This document shows positions 8,293-17,379 of a stretch of 64,000 nucleotides of DNA, piece after piece. A program made the translations under genes and the position numbers. The stretch's first letter is position 1. Every line of letters starts with the position of its first letter. Origin of the DNA: an uncultured Bacteroidota bacterium (lineage in GTDB: Bacteria > Bacteroidota > Bacteroidia > Bacteroidales > F082). The notes below the pieces were generated by a model. It made no database searches and was not told where the DNA came from. It saw only the letters and a program-made list of their open reading frames with translations. The stretch spans positions 1 through 64,000 of the forward strand of contig CALDOI010000258.1 of assembly GCA_937912115.1 (NCBI GenBank), written 5' to 3'.

Positions 8293-9360
8293 TCAGTATT
8301 TTTTTAATTTTTTCACATTCTTAAAGTGCTTTATCATTTTCCCGAAATCTTTATCTTTTTTACGTCTATCGGCAATAGTGGATTCAAAATGCTCTTTTTC
8401 CCGTTCCATTTTTTGGAAATTTTCATAAGAACCAAGGTCAATTTCTCCACTTTCAACTGCAGCAAGTACAGCACAGTCAATTTCAGATGTATGGGTGCAA
8501 TCTTTGAATTTACAATCTTTAGATAGGCTAAGTATCATATCAAATGTTATTTCCAATCCACCTGCCGAATCGGTAATGCCCACTTCTCTCATTCCCGGAT
8601 TATCAATAATTATCCCTCCATTTTCAAGAATTACCAATTCTCTATGACTAGTAACATGTCGACCTTTGCCTGTGTTTGTACTAATCGAGTTTGTCTTCAT
8701 TTGGTTTTTGCCCGATAGGTTATTTAACAGCGTTGATTTTCCAACACCGGATGAACCTAATAAACAGTAAGTTTTACCTACTAGAATCGATTTGTCAATG
8801 GAATACCAACCATTTTTTGTTTCATTACTTATGGAGAATATTGGTACATGTTTTACCCTTTCCTCAACTTTTTCAACCAACCTCTTTAATTCAACCTCAG
8901 TAATTAAATCAATTTTATTAAGTATGATAATTGCTTTTACCTTGGAGCCATTGCATATAGTAAGATATCTTTCTATTCGATTGATGTTAAAATCCCTATC
9001 AACCGCCTGTACAATAAAAGCATAGTCAATATTTGTTGCGATTATTTGTTTTTCACCTTGTTTTCCAACCGCCTGTCTTTCAATGATTGTACGTCGTGGG
9101 AAAATAGAATGAATCAATGCCTTCTTTTCATCATATTCAGAAATTGCAACCCAGTCACCAACAGCAGGAAAATCTGATCTATTATTGGCTGAGAACCTTA
9201 GATTCCCAATTATTTCTGCATCATATTCAGAGTCGATGGCACTAACAATGTACCTTTCTTTATGTTCTGAAATTATTCGACCAACTCCGAATGAATCAAG
9301 GTTTTGTTCTTTTCGAAAGTTTTCAAAATCAGTGTTGTATCCTAAATCTTCGAGTGTCAT
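8293..9360 (-). CDS. rsgA: Ribosome small subunit-dependent GTPase A
   Basis: A circularly permuted GTPase (355 residues) that helps late maturation of the 30S ribosomal subunit. The order of motifs shows the permutation: NKID (G4) at about 148-151 comes before the P-loop GSSGVGKS at about 202-209 and DNPGM (G3) near 253. The N-terminal part is an OB-fold (VGDWVAIS). The C-terminal zinc knuckle has C283, C288, H290 and C296. Length and motif order are normal. The same-strand flavoprotein gene starts well upstream, and the gap of about 48 bases may allow cotranscription. Confidence 0.95.
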   Translation of the reverse strand: MTLEDLGYNTDFENFRKEQNLDSFGVGRIISEHKERYIVSAIDSEYDAEIIGNLRFSANNRSDFPAVGDWVAISEYDEKKALIHSIFPRRTIIERQAVGKQGEKQIIATNIDYAFIVQAVDRDFNINRIERYLTICNGSKVKAIIILNKIDLITEVELKRLVEKVEERVKHVPIFSISNETKNGWYSIDKSILVGKTYCLLGSSGVGKSTLLNNLSGKNQMKTNSISTNTGKGRHVTSHRELVILENGGIIIDNPGMREVGITDSAGGLEITFDMILSLSKDCKFKDCTHTSEIDCAVLAAVESGEIDLGSYENFQKMEREKEHFESTIADRRKKDKDFGKMIKHFKNVKKLKKY

Positions 9361-9408
9361 TTTTTTCTATTATGAATAACCCCAAATAAATAGTTTTAAA
9401 TAATAAAA

Positions 9409-10941
9409 TTAGCTGGAAATAATACTTAATGCCGATTTAACCCCATCAGCAGCGCTGGAAATAATACCACCGGCAAAACCACTACCTTCACCAATAACAT
9501 AAAGGTTTTCAAAACCTGTACACAGCCCATCCTTTTCACGATCAACCTGAATAGGTGCTGATGACTTACTTTCCAATCCCATAATGTTGCCGGTTTCAAA
9601 GCCTTTCATCTTTCTGATGAAATCTTTGAGTCCCGCTCTCATTGAGGCTTCCACAGACTTAGGAAGTAATTCCCATAACGGTGTTTCTATAATTCCCAAT
9701 GGGTAACTGGTGTTCATGCTCGATTTGGTGATTTTTTTGGCTATGAAATCCTTGATACTACAAAAAGGCGCTTTGTACCCTTTTGAGAAGTTAAAAAAAC
9801 TATTTTCAAGATTTTCCATCCAGTCGAGGGTTTCCATTGCTGAAACTTCACGATTGAGTATTGTGCCAATATTAACAGTTGCAACACAAGCAGCATTTGC
9901 AAATTCATTATCGCGCATATAGTCACTCATTCCATTCACAATATTTGTATCAGCAGTTGCTGCTGCCGGCACAATTATTCCTCCCGGGCACATGCAAAAA
10001 CTATAAACCTGCTCTTGGTTAATCCCCTTCGATGTTAATCGGTATTCTGCTGCTTTTACACCGGGCAGGCTTTTTTTGCCCCATTGAGCCAGATTAATAA
10101 TTTCCTGTTGATGTTCCATTCTGCTTCCCAGAGCAAAATTCTTTGCATGGAAGTTAATGCCTTTTTTCATTAACATACGATAGGTGTCGTAGGAAGAATG
10201 ACCGGGTGCAATTAGAAAATAGTTGGCAACAATATCTCCATTATTGGTTGTGATCTTGGTAACTTTTCCGGTAACCACTTTGATGTCAGTCATGGTGGTT
10301 TCAAATAAATATGTTCCACCAAGGTTCTCGAATTGAGCCCTTAGATTTTTTACAATAATTTTCAGATTATCGCTTCCAACATGCGGATGAGTCATGTATT
10401 TAATTTCATCAGGCGCACCTGCAGATACATAGCTTTCCAGGATGAATTTTTTCTCAACAGATATTTTTTTACTGCGAGATGTTAGCTTACCATCAGAAAA
10501 GGTGCCAGCTCCTCCTTCACCAAATGCATAATTACTGTTTGCAATAAATATTCCAGTTGATTCAAAGGTTTTTATATCCTTAGTCCTGGTTGTAACATCT
10601 GTACCACGTTCAATCAAGGTAACTTTAAAACCTGCTTTCTGCAAAACAAATGCTGCAAAAAACCCTGCAGGCCCACTTCCCACAACAACAACTTTTTCAT
10701 CCCTTTTCCTGAAAGGAATGTCTAATTCCGGTTTTAATTCTGGCAAGTCTTGTTTAAAAGAATCGGACGAAATCAACAAGCGCATTTCCCAATGGATATT
10801 GTTTTTGTTTCTGGCATCAAGACTTTTGCTTTCAATTGTATATGAAAAATCATCAACGTTAACAAACCAACGGATCTTTTTCCTTAGACGGTCTTCATCG
10901 TAACCTACAGGAATTTTTATCGATATTCGTTTATAGCCCAT
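9409..10941 (-). CDS. FAD-dependent oxidoreductase (NAD(P)-utilising dehydrogenase family)
   Basis: A 510-residue flavoprotein. A dinucleotide-binding motif VVVVGSGPAGFFAAF lies around residues 84-98, preceded by a small N-terminal domain with RISIKIPVGYDEDRLRKKI that is typical of this uncharacterised family. Further FAD-family segments are FGEGGAGTFSDGKL, CMCPGG and, near the end, YVIGEGSGFAGGI. The family is often annotated as an uncharacterised FAD-dependent dehydrogenase. Its substrate is unknown. It sits just upstream of rsgA on the minus strand and is separated from the Omp28-like gene by a strong terminator. Confidence 0.85.
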   Translation of the reverse strand: MGYKRISIKIPVGYDEDRLRKKIRWFVNVDDFSYTIESKSLDARNKNNIHWEMRLLISSDSFKQDLPELKPELDIPFRKRDEKVVVVGSGPAGFFAAFVLQKAGFKVTLIERGTDVTTRTKDIKTFESTGIFIANSNYAFGEGGAGTFSDGKLTSRSKKISVEKKFILESYVSAGAPDEIKYMTHPHVGSDNLKIIVKNLRAQFENLGGTYLFETTMTDIKVVTGKVTKITTNNGDIVANYFLIAPGHSSYDTYRMLMKKGINFHAKNFALGSRMEHQQEIINLAQWGKKSLPGVKAAEYRLTSKGINQEQVYSFCMCPGGIIVPAAATADTNIVNGMSDYMRDNEFANAACVATVNIGTILNREVSAMETLDWMENLENSFFNFSKGYKAPFCSIKDFIAKKITKSSMNTSYPLGIIETPLWELLPKSVEASMRAGLKDFIRKMKGFETGNIMGLESKSSAPIQVDREKDGLCTGFENLYVIGEGSGFAGGIISSAADGVKSALSIISS

Positions 10942-10995
10942 GTAATTATAGTAATAGAGTTATTATTTCCAATCGGTAAAAGTAATCTAAATAAA

Positions 10996-11030
10996 AAAAG
11001 CCAACCCTAATTTTAGAGTTGGCTTTAAAA
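10996..11030 (-). terminator. Rho-independent terminator of the Omp28-like gene
   Basis: On the minus strand the arms AAAGCCAACTCTAA and TTAGGGTTGGCTTT pair almost perfectly (one wobble) with a very short loop, followed by a run of T residues. It lies 20 bases after the stop codon at 11051. Confidence 0.85.
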
Positions 11031-11050
11031 TCTATATTAACTAAAAACTA

Positions 11051-13372
11051 TTATCTGGTCTTCTCAAATGTTGAACGAATATTTAGTCCATTTTCAGAAG
11101 TAAGATTTACAATGTAAATTCCTGATTGATATTTGCTAATATCCAGACTTACATTTTGAGTTTTGGAATAAACAATTCCATTGGTTTCTGTCATAACCTG
11201 ACCAACACTATTATAAACAACCAAGGTATATTGTGTTCCGGATTTTTCATTGAAAGCAATTTCAATGTTATTGCTTGCAGGATTTGGATATATTGAAATG
11301 CCGCCATCAATAATTGACTCATCAATTCCAATACAGTCATCAATAACAACATCATAATCTCCGGAAATTCCGTCACAGTCGTTGGCTGATGTTTCTGTCA
11401 TTGAAACAGTTCCAGCTCCTGGGTTTCCCCACAATACTGAAATTGTACTCGTGCCAGCACCTGCAACAATTTCGCCACCCACAACTTGCCATGCATATGT
11501 GTTTCCAGTTACTTCTTCCACTGAATAATCAGCTTGTTCATCGTCACAAACCAAAGTAAGTCCTGATATCTCCGGCATTGGTGTTCCATCTACAATAATT
11601 TCAGTAGGATCCGAAACTGGCCCTGCACCACATATATTTACTCCTTGGGCTGTAAGTGTAGCTGTTCCGGTAAAATCTTGATCCCATTCAATATCAGCTT
11701 CAAAATATCCACCAATAACCATACCTGCATTAGCTGGACTTAGATCCCAGTAAGTTGTATCGGCATAATCAATTGTTGATACTGAATAATTTGTTGTTGT
11801 ACTACTGCAAGCTACTGTTGGTCCATCCGGATCAGTAGGTTGTGATGGTGTTTCAAGAATATATAACCAAGGTGTTCCATACATCTGTAAGTCACAAACA
11901 GTGGCAATTGCCATAACGGTGTATGTACCTTCTTCTACTTGGTTACCGTAGCTTAACGGACTTCCTGTACCTGCTAAAGTTGTGTTAGTATAAACTCCAT
12001 CACGATATAAGTCATAATTAATACCGGTTTCTGAACCATCTTGTGTTATTTCAATACCTGAACCACCTTCGCACATTCCGCCTCCATCAGAAAGCATGTA
12101 TGGAGCAGGAGTGATGTTTAAATTACAGCTAATTGGAGTTGACATTGTTCCGTTACCGCAGCTATTATCAGCTCTAACTGAAATAGTGTAAGCACCGACC
12201 CAAGTGTTATCAGATACAAATGTTGCTTCAGTACCATTTGGAGTTAGAGTTCCGGCATCAGATGGAGAAAGCTGCCATATATACGAATCTGCATAAGGTA
12301 CTGCATCAGTTGTATATAAGTATGTCCCGCTAGCGCAAGCATCGGTTTCACCTACTGGTGTGTTTGGTTGAGCCGGAGGTACAATAGTTTCAATCATATC
12401 AGGAACCGATAATGTGCTATTGGTTGTTCCATCACTAACATATAATGAAACATCATAAACACCTTGTGTGTTATATGTTACAATTGGATTTTGATCGGTT
12501 GATGTAGGAGGTGTGCCACCTTCAAAAGTCCAATTCCATGCTGTAATTGCGCCTCCTGAAAGATCTGTAAACTGCACCGAGCTTCCTTCACAAACAATTT
12601 CACTATCGGCTGTGAAATTTGCATTGGCAGCATCCGGCTCAAGATCTAATAACATAACACTTTTAGAACAAAGAACATATTTATTTGCATCATCTTGTAT
12701 CCATGCTATAAGCTCGCAATTAGAATCAACCCAAGAATTATTAAATGTAAAAGTTAGAGGTACATCTATTTCAGTCCCACTAGCAAAGGATACTGATGTG
12801 CCATTTCCATCAGGAGCCATTAAACGGTCACAGTAATCAACCATTGTTTGACCAAGCCAGTTGTATGGAATATTTGTTTCGGTAAGGGCAAGGTGGACCT
12901 TTAAATTTGTACCCGTATAAGTTCCTACTTTTGTTACTCTTACAATCATAGAATAGTTAGTGCCGGTGTTCTCTCCAAAAATCTCAACTTCAAAATTAGT
13001 TTGTATTGCCATTCGAGCATTTACTTTAGGCAAATATGTGCTGTACAAAGAATTTGAACTACTACCACCAACGTGTTCAGCATACTCACCATCAAACTGT
13101 GCAGTAGGATACCCTGAAATACCATAATAAGAAGTTCGGATTGTTGCTTCAGGCGTATTAAAAGGAGCACCACCGTTATACTGATGGTATTCAATACCTG
13201 CAACCGGGTCACCATTTGTATATAAATCATGTAAACCCATGGCAGCGCCTGGACAATATGGACAGGTTACGCCTGTACCAATTTCAACAAGAACAATCTC
13301 TCGATTTACTTGTGCCATCAAGCCATAGGCTAAAATCGCGATAACAAAAAATGTGAATAGAAATTTTTTCAT
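11051..13372 (-). CDS. Omp28-like T9SS cargo protein with PKD domains
   Basis: A 773-residue exported protein. A signal peptide (about 1-20) is followed by a thioredoxin-like Omp28-type domain with a CPYC motif at residues 37-40 (TGVTCPYCPGAA). Then come a PKD domain (about 258-335, with VQFTDLSGG and WNWTFEGG) and several PKD/Ig-like repeats with alternating Cys. It ends with a type A T9SS sorting domain (IYPNPASNNIEIAF ... GIYIVNLTSENG). The protein is expected to cross the outer membrane by T9SS and be attached to the surface or released. The CPYC pair could allow thiol-disulphide chemistry, but this is not established for Omp28 relatives. It is monocistronic: a good promoter lies upstream and a strong terminator downstream. 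Confidence 0.87.
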   Translation of the reverse strand: MKKFLFTFFVIAILAYGLMAQVNREIVLVEIGTGVTCPYCPGAAMGLHDLYTNGDPVAGIEYHQYNGGAPFNTPEATIRTSYYGISGYPTAQFDGEYAEHVGGSSSNSLYSTYLPKVNARMAIQTNFEVEIFGENTGTNYSMIVRVTKVGTYTGTNLKVHLALTETNIPYNWLGQTMVDYCDRLMAPDGNGTSVSFASGTEIDVPLTFTFNNSWVDSNCELIAWIQDDANKYVLCSKSVMLLDLEPDAANANFTADSEIVCEGSSVQFTDLSGGAITAWNWTFEGGTPPTSTDQNPIVTYNTQGVYDVSLYVSDGTTNSTLSVPDMIETIVPPAQPNTPVGETDACASGTYLYTTDAVPYADSYIWQLSPSDAGTLTPNGTEATFVSDNTWVGAYTISVRADNSCGNGTMSTPISCNLNITPAPYMLSDGGGMCEGGSGIEITQDGSETGINYDLYRDGVYTNTTLAGTGSPLSYGNQVEEGTYTVMAIATVCDLQMYGTPWLYILETPSQPTDPDGPTVACSSTTTNYSVSTIDYADTTYWDLSPANAGMVIGGYFEADIEWDQDFTGTATLTAQGVNICGAGPVSDPTEIIVDGTPMPEISGLTLVCDDEQADYSVEEVTGNTYAWQVVGGEIVAGAGTSTISVLWGNPGAGTVSMTETSANDCDGISGDYDVVIDDCIGIDESIIDGGISIYPNPASNNIEIAFNEKSGTQYTLVVYNSVGQVMTETNGIVYSKTQNVSLDISKYQSGIYIVNLTSENGLNIRSTFEKTR

Positions 13373-13431
13373 AGGACTAGTTTTGATTTATTATTAATGA
13401 CATATGTAATATTCTGTATATCTATACATTG

Positions 13432-13463
13432 CAAATCTAACAAATTAATTAATTATTAACAAA
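13432..13463 (-). promoter_or_regulatory. Consensus Bacteroidota promoter of the Omp28-like gene
   Basis: On the minus strand TTTG (13463-13460) is followed after exactly 20 bases by TAGATTTG (13439-13432) and then C. This is a full match to the TTTG / TAnnTTTG consensus. Transcription would begin near 13425 and leave a leader of about 50 bases. The rest of the 330-base gap to 13703 holds only this promoter and the rightward one at 13594. Confidence 0.7.
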
Positions 13464-13593
13464 AATTTAACAAACGAGAGTTGTAACACTTGTACAACTA
13501 CCCATTTAAATACCTGACAACCTGTACCAGAAAAACGTTGTTCAATTTAGATAAAAAATTTTTTGAATTTCCATTTCATTTGATTAAAAAATA

Positions 13594-13601
13594 TACTTTT
13601 G
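13594..13601 (+). promoter_or_regulatory. Predicted -7 box upstream of the YitT-like gene
   Basis: TACTTTTG followed by C matches the TAnnTTTGC form seen at other genes in this window. No TTTG was found at the ideal spacing upstream. The leader to the ATG at 13704 would be about 100 bases, long enough for a regulatory structure, though I see no obvious one. Confidence 0.45.
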
Positions 13602-13703
13602 CGCGCTCTTAAATTACAGATGATTTTGTAATATAAACTAGCTGATGTTCAGATGTAAAACAATTGGTTTGAGTAACTGAAAACAGCAATAATAAATTAA
13701 GTT

Positions 13704-14597
13704 ATGGCCTTTATTCAAAAAGACAAATTGTTTAGCTTACGCTGGATTAGAAATTATAGTATGATACTTATTGGTGCGTTTATTATGGCATCGGGTTTTG
13801 TATTATTTATCACACCATATAAGATTGTTCCAGGTGGTGTTTACGGGATTTCGATTGTACTTCATTACATGTTAGGTACTCCGGTGGGAGCAATGGCATT
13901 GGTATTTGATATTCCACTAACAATAATTGGGATAAAAGTGCTTGGCCCCCGCTTTGGAATGAAGACGGTTGTTGGGTTTTTTGCAACGGCTATATTTATG
14001 GATACTCTTACATATTTTTATGGAACGGAACCACTGGTTGTAGGTGATGCGCTGCTTTCATCAATTTTTGGAGGATTATTTATTGGAGTTGGGCTTGGAT
14101 TAATATTCAAAGCAAAAGCTACCTCAGGAGGTTCCGATATTGTTGCTATGATTATCAGTAAATATACTAAAATGCCACTTGGGCAACTTATGATTATTGT
14201 TGATTCAATTATTGTTCTGGTTGGGCTTATTGCATTTAAAGACTGGAAAATTCCTTTGTACTCACTAATTGTAATATTCATTACAGGCAAAGTTGTAGAT
14301 GTAATACTGGAAGGTATGAGTTATGACAAGGTACTTTTTATTGTTTCGGATAAAACACAGGAAATCAGAGATAAAATAGTTACCGATTTAAATCGTGGTG
14401 GAACATTGGTAAATGGCGAAGGAATGTATAGTGGTAAAGAAAAATCAATCATATTTACTGCTGTAAATCGTCGTGAAATGTCGATGCTGCAAGAATTCAT
14501 TCATCAAATTGATCCAATGGCTTTCGTTACAGTTTTTAATTCCAATGAAATACTTGGAAATGGATTTAAATCGTTAAAAGAGAAAGTTGAAGATTAA
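13704..14597 (+). CDS. YitT family membrane protein (DUF161/DUF2179)
   Basis: A 297-residue integral membrane protein. Residues about 15-200 hold five or six hydrophobic helices, starting MILIGAFIMASGFVLFITP with the family's VPGGVYGIS motif. A cytoplasmic DUF2179 domain at the C-terminus (about 215-290) contains IVTDLNRGGTLVNGEGMYSGKE. The fold of that domain is related to PII-like regulators, so it may sense a small molecule. The transported substrate is unknown. It is a single gene with its own promoter, and a GC-rich palindrome follows the stop codon. Confidence 0.9.
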   Translation: MAFIQKDKLFSLRWIRNYSMILIGAFIMASGFVLFITPYKIVPGGVYGISIVLHYMLGTPVGAMALVFDIPLTIIGIKVLGPRFGMKTVVGFFATAIFMDTLTYFYGTEPLVVGDALLSSIFGGLFIGVGLGLIFKAKATSGGSDIVAMIISKYTKMPLGQLMIIVDSIIVLVGLIAFKDWKIPLYSLIVIFITGKVVDVILEGMSYDKVLFIVSDKTQEIRDKIVTDLNRGGTLVNGEGMYSGKEKSIIFTAVNRREMSMLQEFIHQIDPMAFVTVFNSNEILGNGFKSLKEKVED

Positions 14598-14663
14598 GAG
14601 ATTAGTAACTGAGATTCATTGTCATGGTTGCTTGAAATAAACGTTGTAAAAGAATAAGCCACA

Positions 14664-14700
14664 CCTGCCTGCCGCAGGCTGGGATTCACAGATTTTTTTA
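14664..14700. repeat. GC-rich palindromic dispersed repeat, copy 1
   Basis: CCTGCCTGCCGCAGGCTGGG forms a small GC hairpin (GCCTGC with GCAGGC), followed by ATTCACAGATTTTTTT. Copy 2 at 44256 has the same order of parts. Both lie shortly after a stop codon. In so AT-rich a background the element is conspicuous. It may act as a weak terminator or 3' stabiliser. Confidence 0.65.
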
Positions 14701-14820
14701 ACTGTTAATTTTTTTTTGGTGCTATGGTAATGAAAAATCTAAACATTATATTCAACCAATTAATTAGGGTATGCCATTTTTTTCATAATTTTACCCTCAA
14801 CAAATCAACAATAAAATTAA

Positions 14821-15282
14821 ATGATGGAAAAATTTAACTCAACCGATCAAGTTCTTGATTTTGCAATTAATGCTGAACAAGAGGCCATAAATTTTTATTC
14901 TAACCTTTATAATAGGACTAATAATGAAAATATGAAATTAGCCTACAGGGAATTTATTCTTGAAGAAAAATCACACAAGGATAAGTTACAAAAGTTAAAG
15001 GCCGATGGAACACTTTCGGGCATTGAGTTAAAAAAAGTCACCGATTTAAAAATTTCCGATTATATCGTAGAGCAGCAAATTCATGATAATATGGATTATC
15101 AGGAATCGTTAGTGGTTGCGATGCTTAAGGAAAAAGCAGCATATAAGCTTTATACTGATTTAGCTGAGATTTCGGATAGCGAAGAATTAAAAAAGATGTT
15201 CAAATATCTTGCTCTTGAAGAAGCAAAGCATAAGCTCAAATTTGAAATTGAATATGACGATAATGTTATGCAGGAGAATTAA
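14821..15282 (+). CDS. Rubrerythrin-like ferritin-fold protein
   Basis: A 153-residue four-helix-bundle protein. Two matching halves carry carboxylate/histidine iron ligands: AEQEAINFY and LEEKSHKDKL in the first, KEKAAYKLYTDL and LEEAKHKLKFE in the second. This is the diiron pattern of the rubrerythrin/ferritin group. The C-terminal rubredoxin domain of classical rubrerythrin is absent, so it needs an external electron donor if it works as a peroxidase. Oxidative-stress defence is the likely role in an anaerobe or microaerobe. It is monocistronic with a strong terminator. Confidence 0.83.
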   Translation: MMEKFNSTDQVLDFAINAEQEAINFYSNLYNRTNNENMKLAYREFILEEKSHKDKLQKLKADGTLSGIELKKVTDLKISDYIVEQQIHDNMDYQESLVVAMLKEKAAYKLYTDLAEISDSEELKKMFKYLALEEAKHKLKFEIEYDDNVMQEN

Positions 15283-15305
15283 TGATATTTGAATTATAGA
15301 TATAA

Positions 15306-15343
15306 AAGTCTGATTCATCTGGTTGATGGGTCAGGCTTTTTTT
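15306..15343 (+). terminator. Rho-independent terminator after the rubrerythrin-like gene
   Basis: AAGTCTGATTCATC (15306-15319) pairs with GATGGGTCAGGCTT (15325-15338) as a 14-base stem with three G-U wobbles and a five-base loop, followed by a T run. It starts 24 bases after the stop codon. Confidence 0.8.
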
Positions 15344-15370
15344 GTTTTACTTTTCTCCAAAGCATAACTA

Positions 15371-17365
15371 ATGTCGCATCTGAAATTCATATTTATTGCA
15401 ATATCCTCATTAGTATTTTGGGTTGGGTTTGCTCAAGAAACCAACAACTATTATGATCAGATTGAAAAAATTGATTACGATCTTACCAATAATGATCCAT
15501 ACAAAGCCATTAAAAAGATGGATAAATTGGCTGAAGTTTATTTTAATGAAGAAGATATATATTTTGCCAGAGGCCTTGTAAAATATTACATGATGGATAT
15601 ATATGGTGCTCGTGAGGATTTCAATAAGTATATCGAACTTGGCTTCAAAATTGAAACAGGGTGGTTAAAAGCTATTATTTCCGATCAGTTTCTGGTGGAT
15701 TTATTTACGGAACATTATTATGATACAGGCAAGCTTTTTCCAGAAAATGGTTATAAGAAACAATATAACATTAGAGATTCTTTACAAGGAGCATTACGAC
15801 CCGAGAGGACATGTTTTGATATATATTATTACGATCTTACAGTGAAAATAATGCCTAAAACAAAAAGTATCTCTGGTAATAATGATATCTATTTTAATAC
15901 TCTTGCCAATACAAACAAAATTCAAATCGACTTAAGCGACAATTTTATAATAAATTCAATTAAATGTGAAGGTAAAGAATTGAATTACGAAAGATACTAC
16001 GATGCAATATTTATTAATTTTGATAAACCTCTGCAAACGAATCATAGTTATAAGATTTCAATAAGTTACTCAGGAAAACCCAGAAATGCAATACGTCCTC
16101 CCTGGAATGGTGGTTTTGTGTGGGGAAAGAAAAGATCTAAACATTGGGTGGGTGTAGCTTGTGAACATCTTGGGGCAAGTTCATGGTGGCCGTGTAAAGA
16201 TCATCTCTCAGAAAAGCCGGATTCCATGACAATTAATGTTCAGATTCCGTCAAAATATATTGCTATTTCAAATGGTAATTTAATATCAACCTATCCTATT
16301 GAAAATGGTTATACAAATTACGAGTGGCATGTTAGTTATCCAATAAACAGTTATTGTGTGACTTTTTATATGGGGGATTTTGTAAATTTTAGCGAAGAAT
16401 ACGTCAATTCAAATGGGTCGTATAATATTGATTATTATGTGCTTCCGCATAATTTAAAAGTGGCAAAAGAGTATTACAAACAAACCAAGGAAATTGTTGA
16501 AGTATATGAAAAACTTTATGGAGAATATCCCTATGCTATAGATGGAATAGCAATGGTTGAATCACCCTATGAGGGGATGGAGCACCAAAGCGCCATCGCT
16601 ATTGGTGGTGATTATGGGAAAAGTAAAAGGAGGAATTATGAGAATAAGGATTATGATTATTTGGTAGTTCATGAGCTTGCACATGAGTGGTGGGGTAATA
16701 CTGTAACTATGAGTGATATGGCTGATGCATGGATTAGTGAGGCATTTGCAACATACAGTGAGCATCTTTTTATGGAAGAGAAGTTTGGTTACGAAGAGTA
16801 TCTAAATGCCACTGCTGATAATATGAGTATGATATTTAATATCTGGCCTATTGTGGGTAACAGTAATGTAAATGATAATACTTTTGTTGGGGGCGACATT
16901 TACCATAAAGGTGCTGCAATGTTAAATAATTTGAGATGCATAATCGATAATGATACCCTGTTCTTTAACCTTATTAAAAAGTTTTATAATGCTAATAAAT
17001 TCCAGACTATAAATTCTGACGATTTCATAAGCTTTGTAAATGAAGAAACTAATATGGAATTAACAGATTTCTTTAATAAATTTCTGTATGATAAGGAGCC
17101 ACCAATATTGGAATATGAGTTTAGTAACAAATATGGAAGTTTCGAATTTACTTATAGCTGGATTAATGTTGGCAGAAATTTCTCCATGCCTTTTAGTTTA
17201 ATGATTAATGGTAATGAATGCTTACGAGTTGTTGGCACATCAGAAAAACAAACATTAAAATTGATGGATATTAGCACCTTCGTTTTGCCAAATGAGTTCA
17301 TGTATGATGAATCTTGTTTAGTTAAAAACTCGTTTACTTATTTTTGGACAAACTGGAAACAATAA
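15371..17365 (+). CDS. Secreted M1 family metallopeptidase
   Basis: A 664-residue exported peptidase. A signal peptide (about 1-21) is followed by a helical N-terminal segment (about 22-130), the M1 beta-sheet domain and then the thermolysin-like core. Zinc ligands are H434 and H438 of HELAHEWW and E457 of WISEAFATYSE. The GAMEN substrate loop appears as EGMEH (about residue 398), a common Bacteroidota variant. Members trim N-terminal residues from peptides. The downstream cyanophycinase-like gene starts 14 bases after its stop, so the two are probably cotranscribed. This suggests a periplasmic or surface peptide-degrading pair. Confidence 0.9.
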   Translation: MSHLKFIFIAISSLVFWVGFAQETNNYYDQIEKIDYDLTNNDPYKAIKKMDKLAEVYFNEEDIYFARGLVKYYMMDIYGAREDFNKYIELGFKIETGWLKAIISDQFLVDLFTEHYYDTGKLFPENGYKKQYNIRDSLQGALRPERTCFDIYYYDLTVKIMPKTKSISGNNDIYFNTLANTNKIQIDLSDNFIINSIKCEGKELNYERYYDAIFINFDKPLQTNHSYKISISYSGKPRNAIRPPWNGGFVWGKKRSKHWVGVACEHLGASSWWPCKDHLSEKPDSMTINVQIPSKYIAISNGNLISTYPIENGYTNYEWHVSYPINSYCVTFYMGDFVNFSEEYVNSNGSYNIDYYVLPHNLKVAKEYYKQTKEIVEVYEKLYGEYPYAIDGIAMVESPYEGMEHQSAIAIGGDYGKSKRRNYENKDYDYLVVHELAHEWWGNTVTMSDMADAWISEAFATYSEHLFMEEKFGYEEYLNATADNMSMIFNIWPIVGNSNVNDNTFVGGDIYHKGAAMLNNLRCIIDNDTLFFNLIKKFYNANKFQTINSDDFISFVNEETNMELTDFFNKFLYDKEPPILEYEFSNKYGSFEFTYSWINVGRNFSMPFSLMINGNECLRVVGTSEKQTLKLMDISTFVLPNEFMYDESCLVKNSFTYFWTNWKQ

Positions 17366-17379
17366 CAAATATAATTCAT

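Noticed and set aside
17344..17379. TTG start of the cyanophycinase-like gene inside the M1 gene
   Set aside because: It would hide the signal peptide behind 12 residues encoded in the overlap; ATG 17380 fits better.
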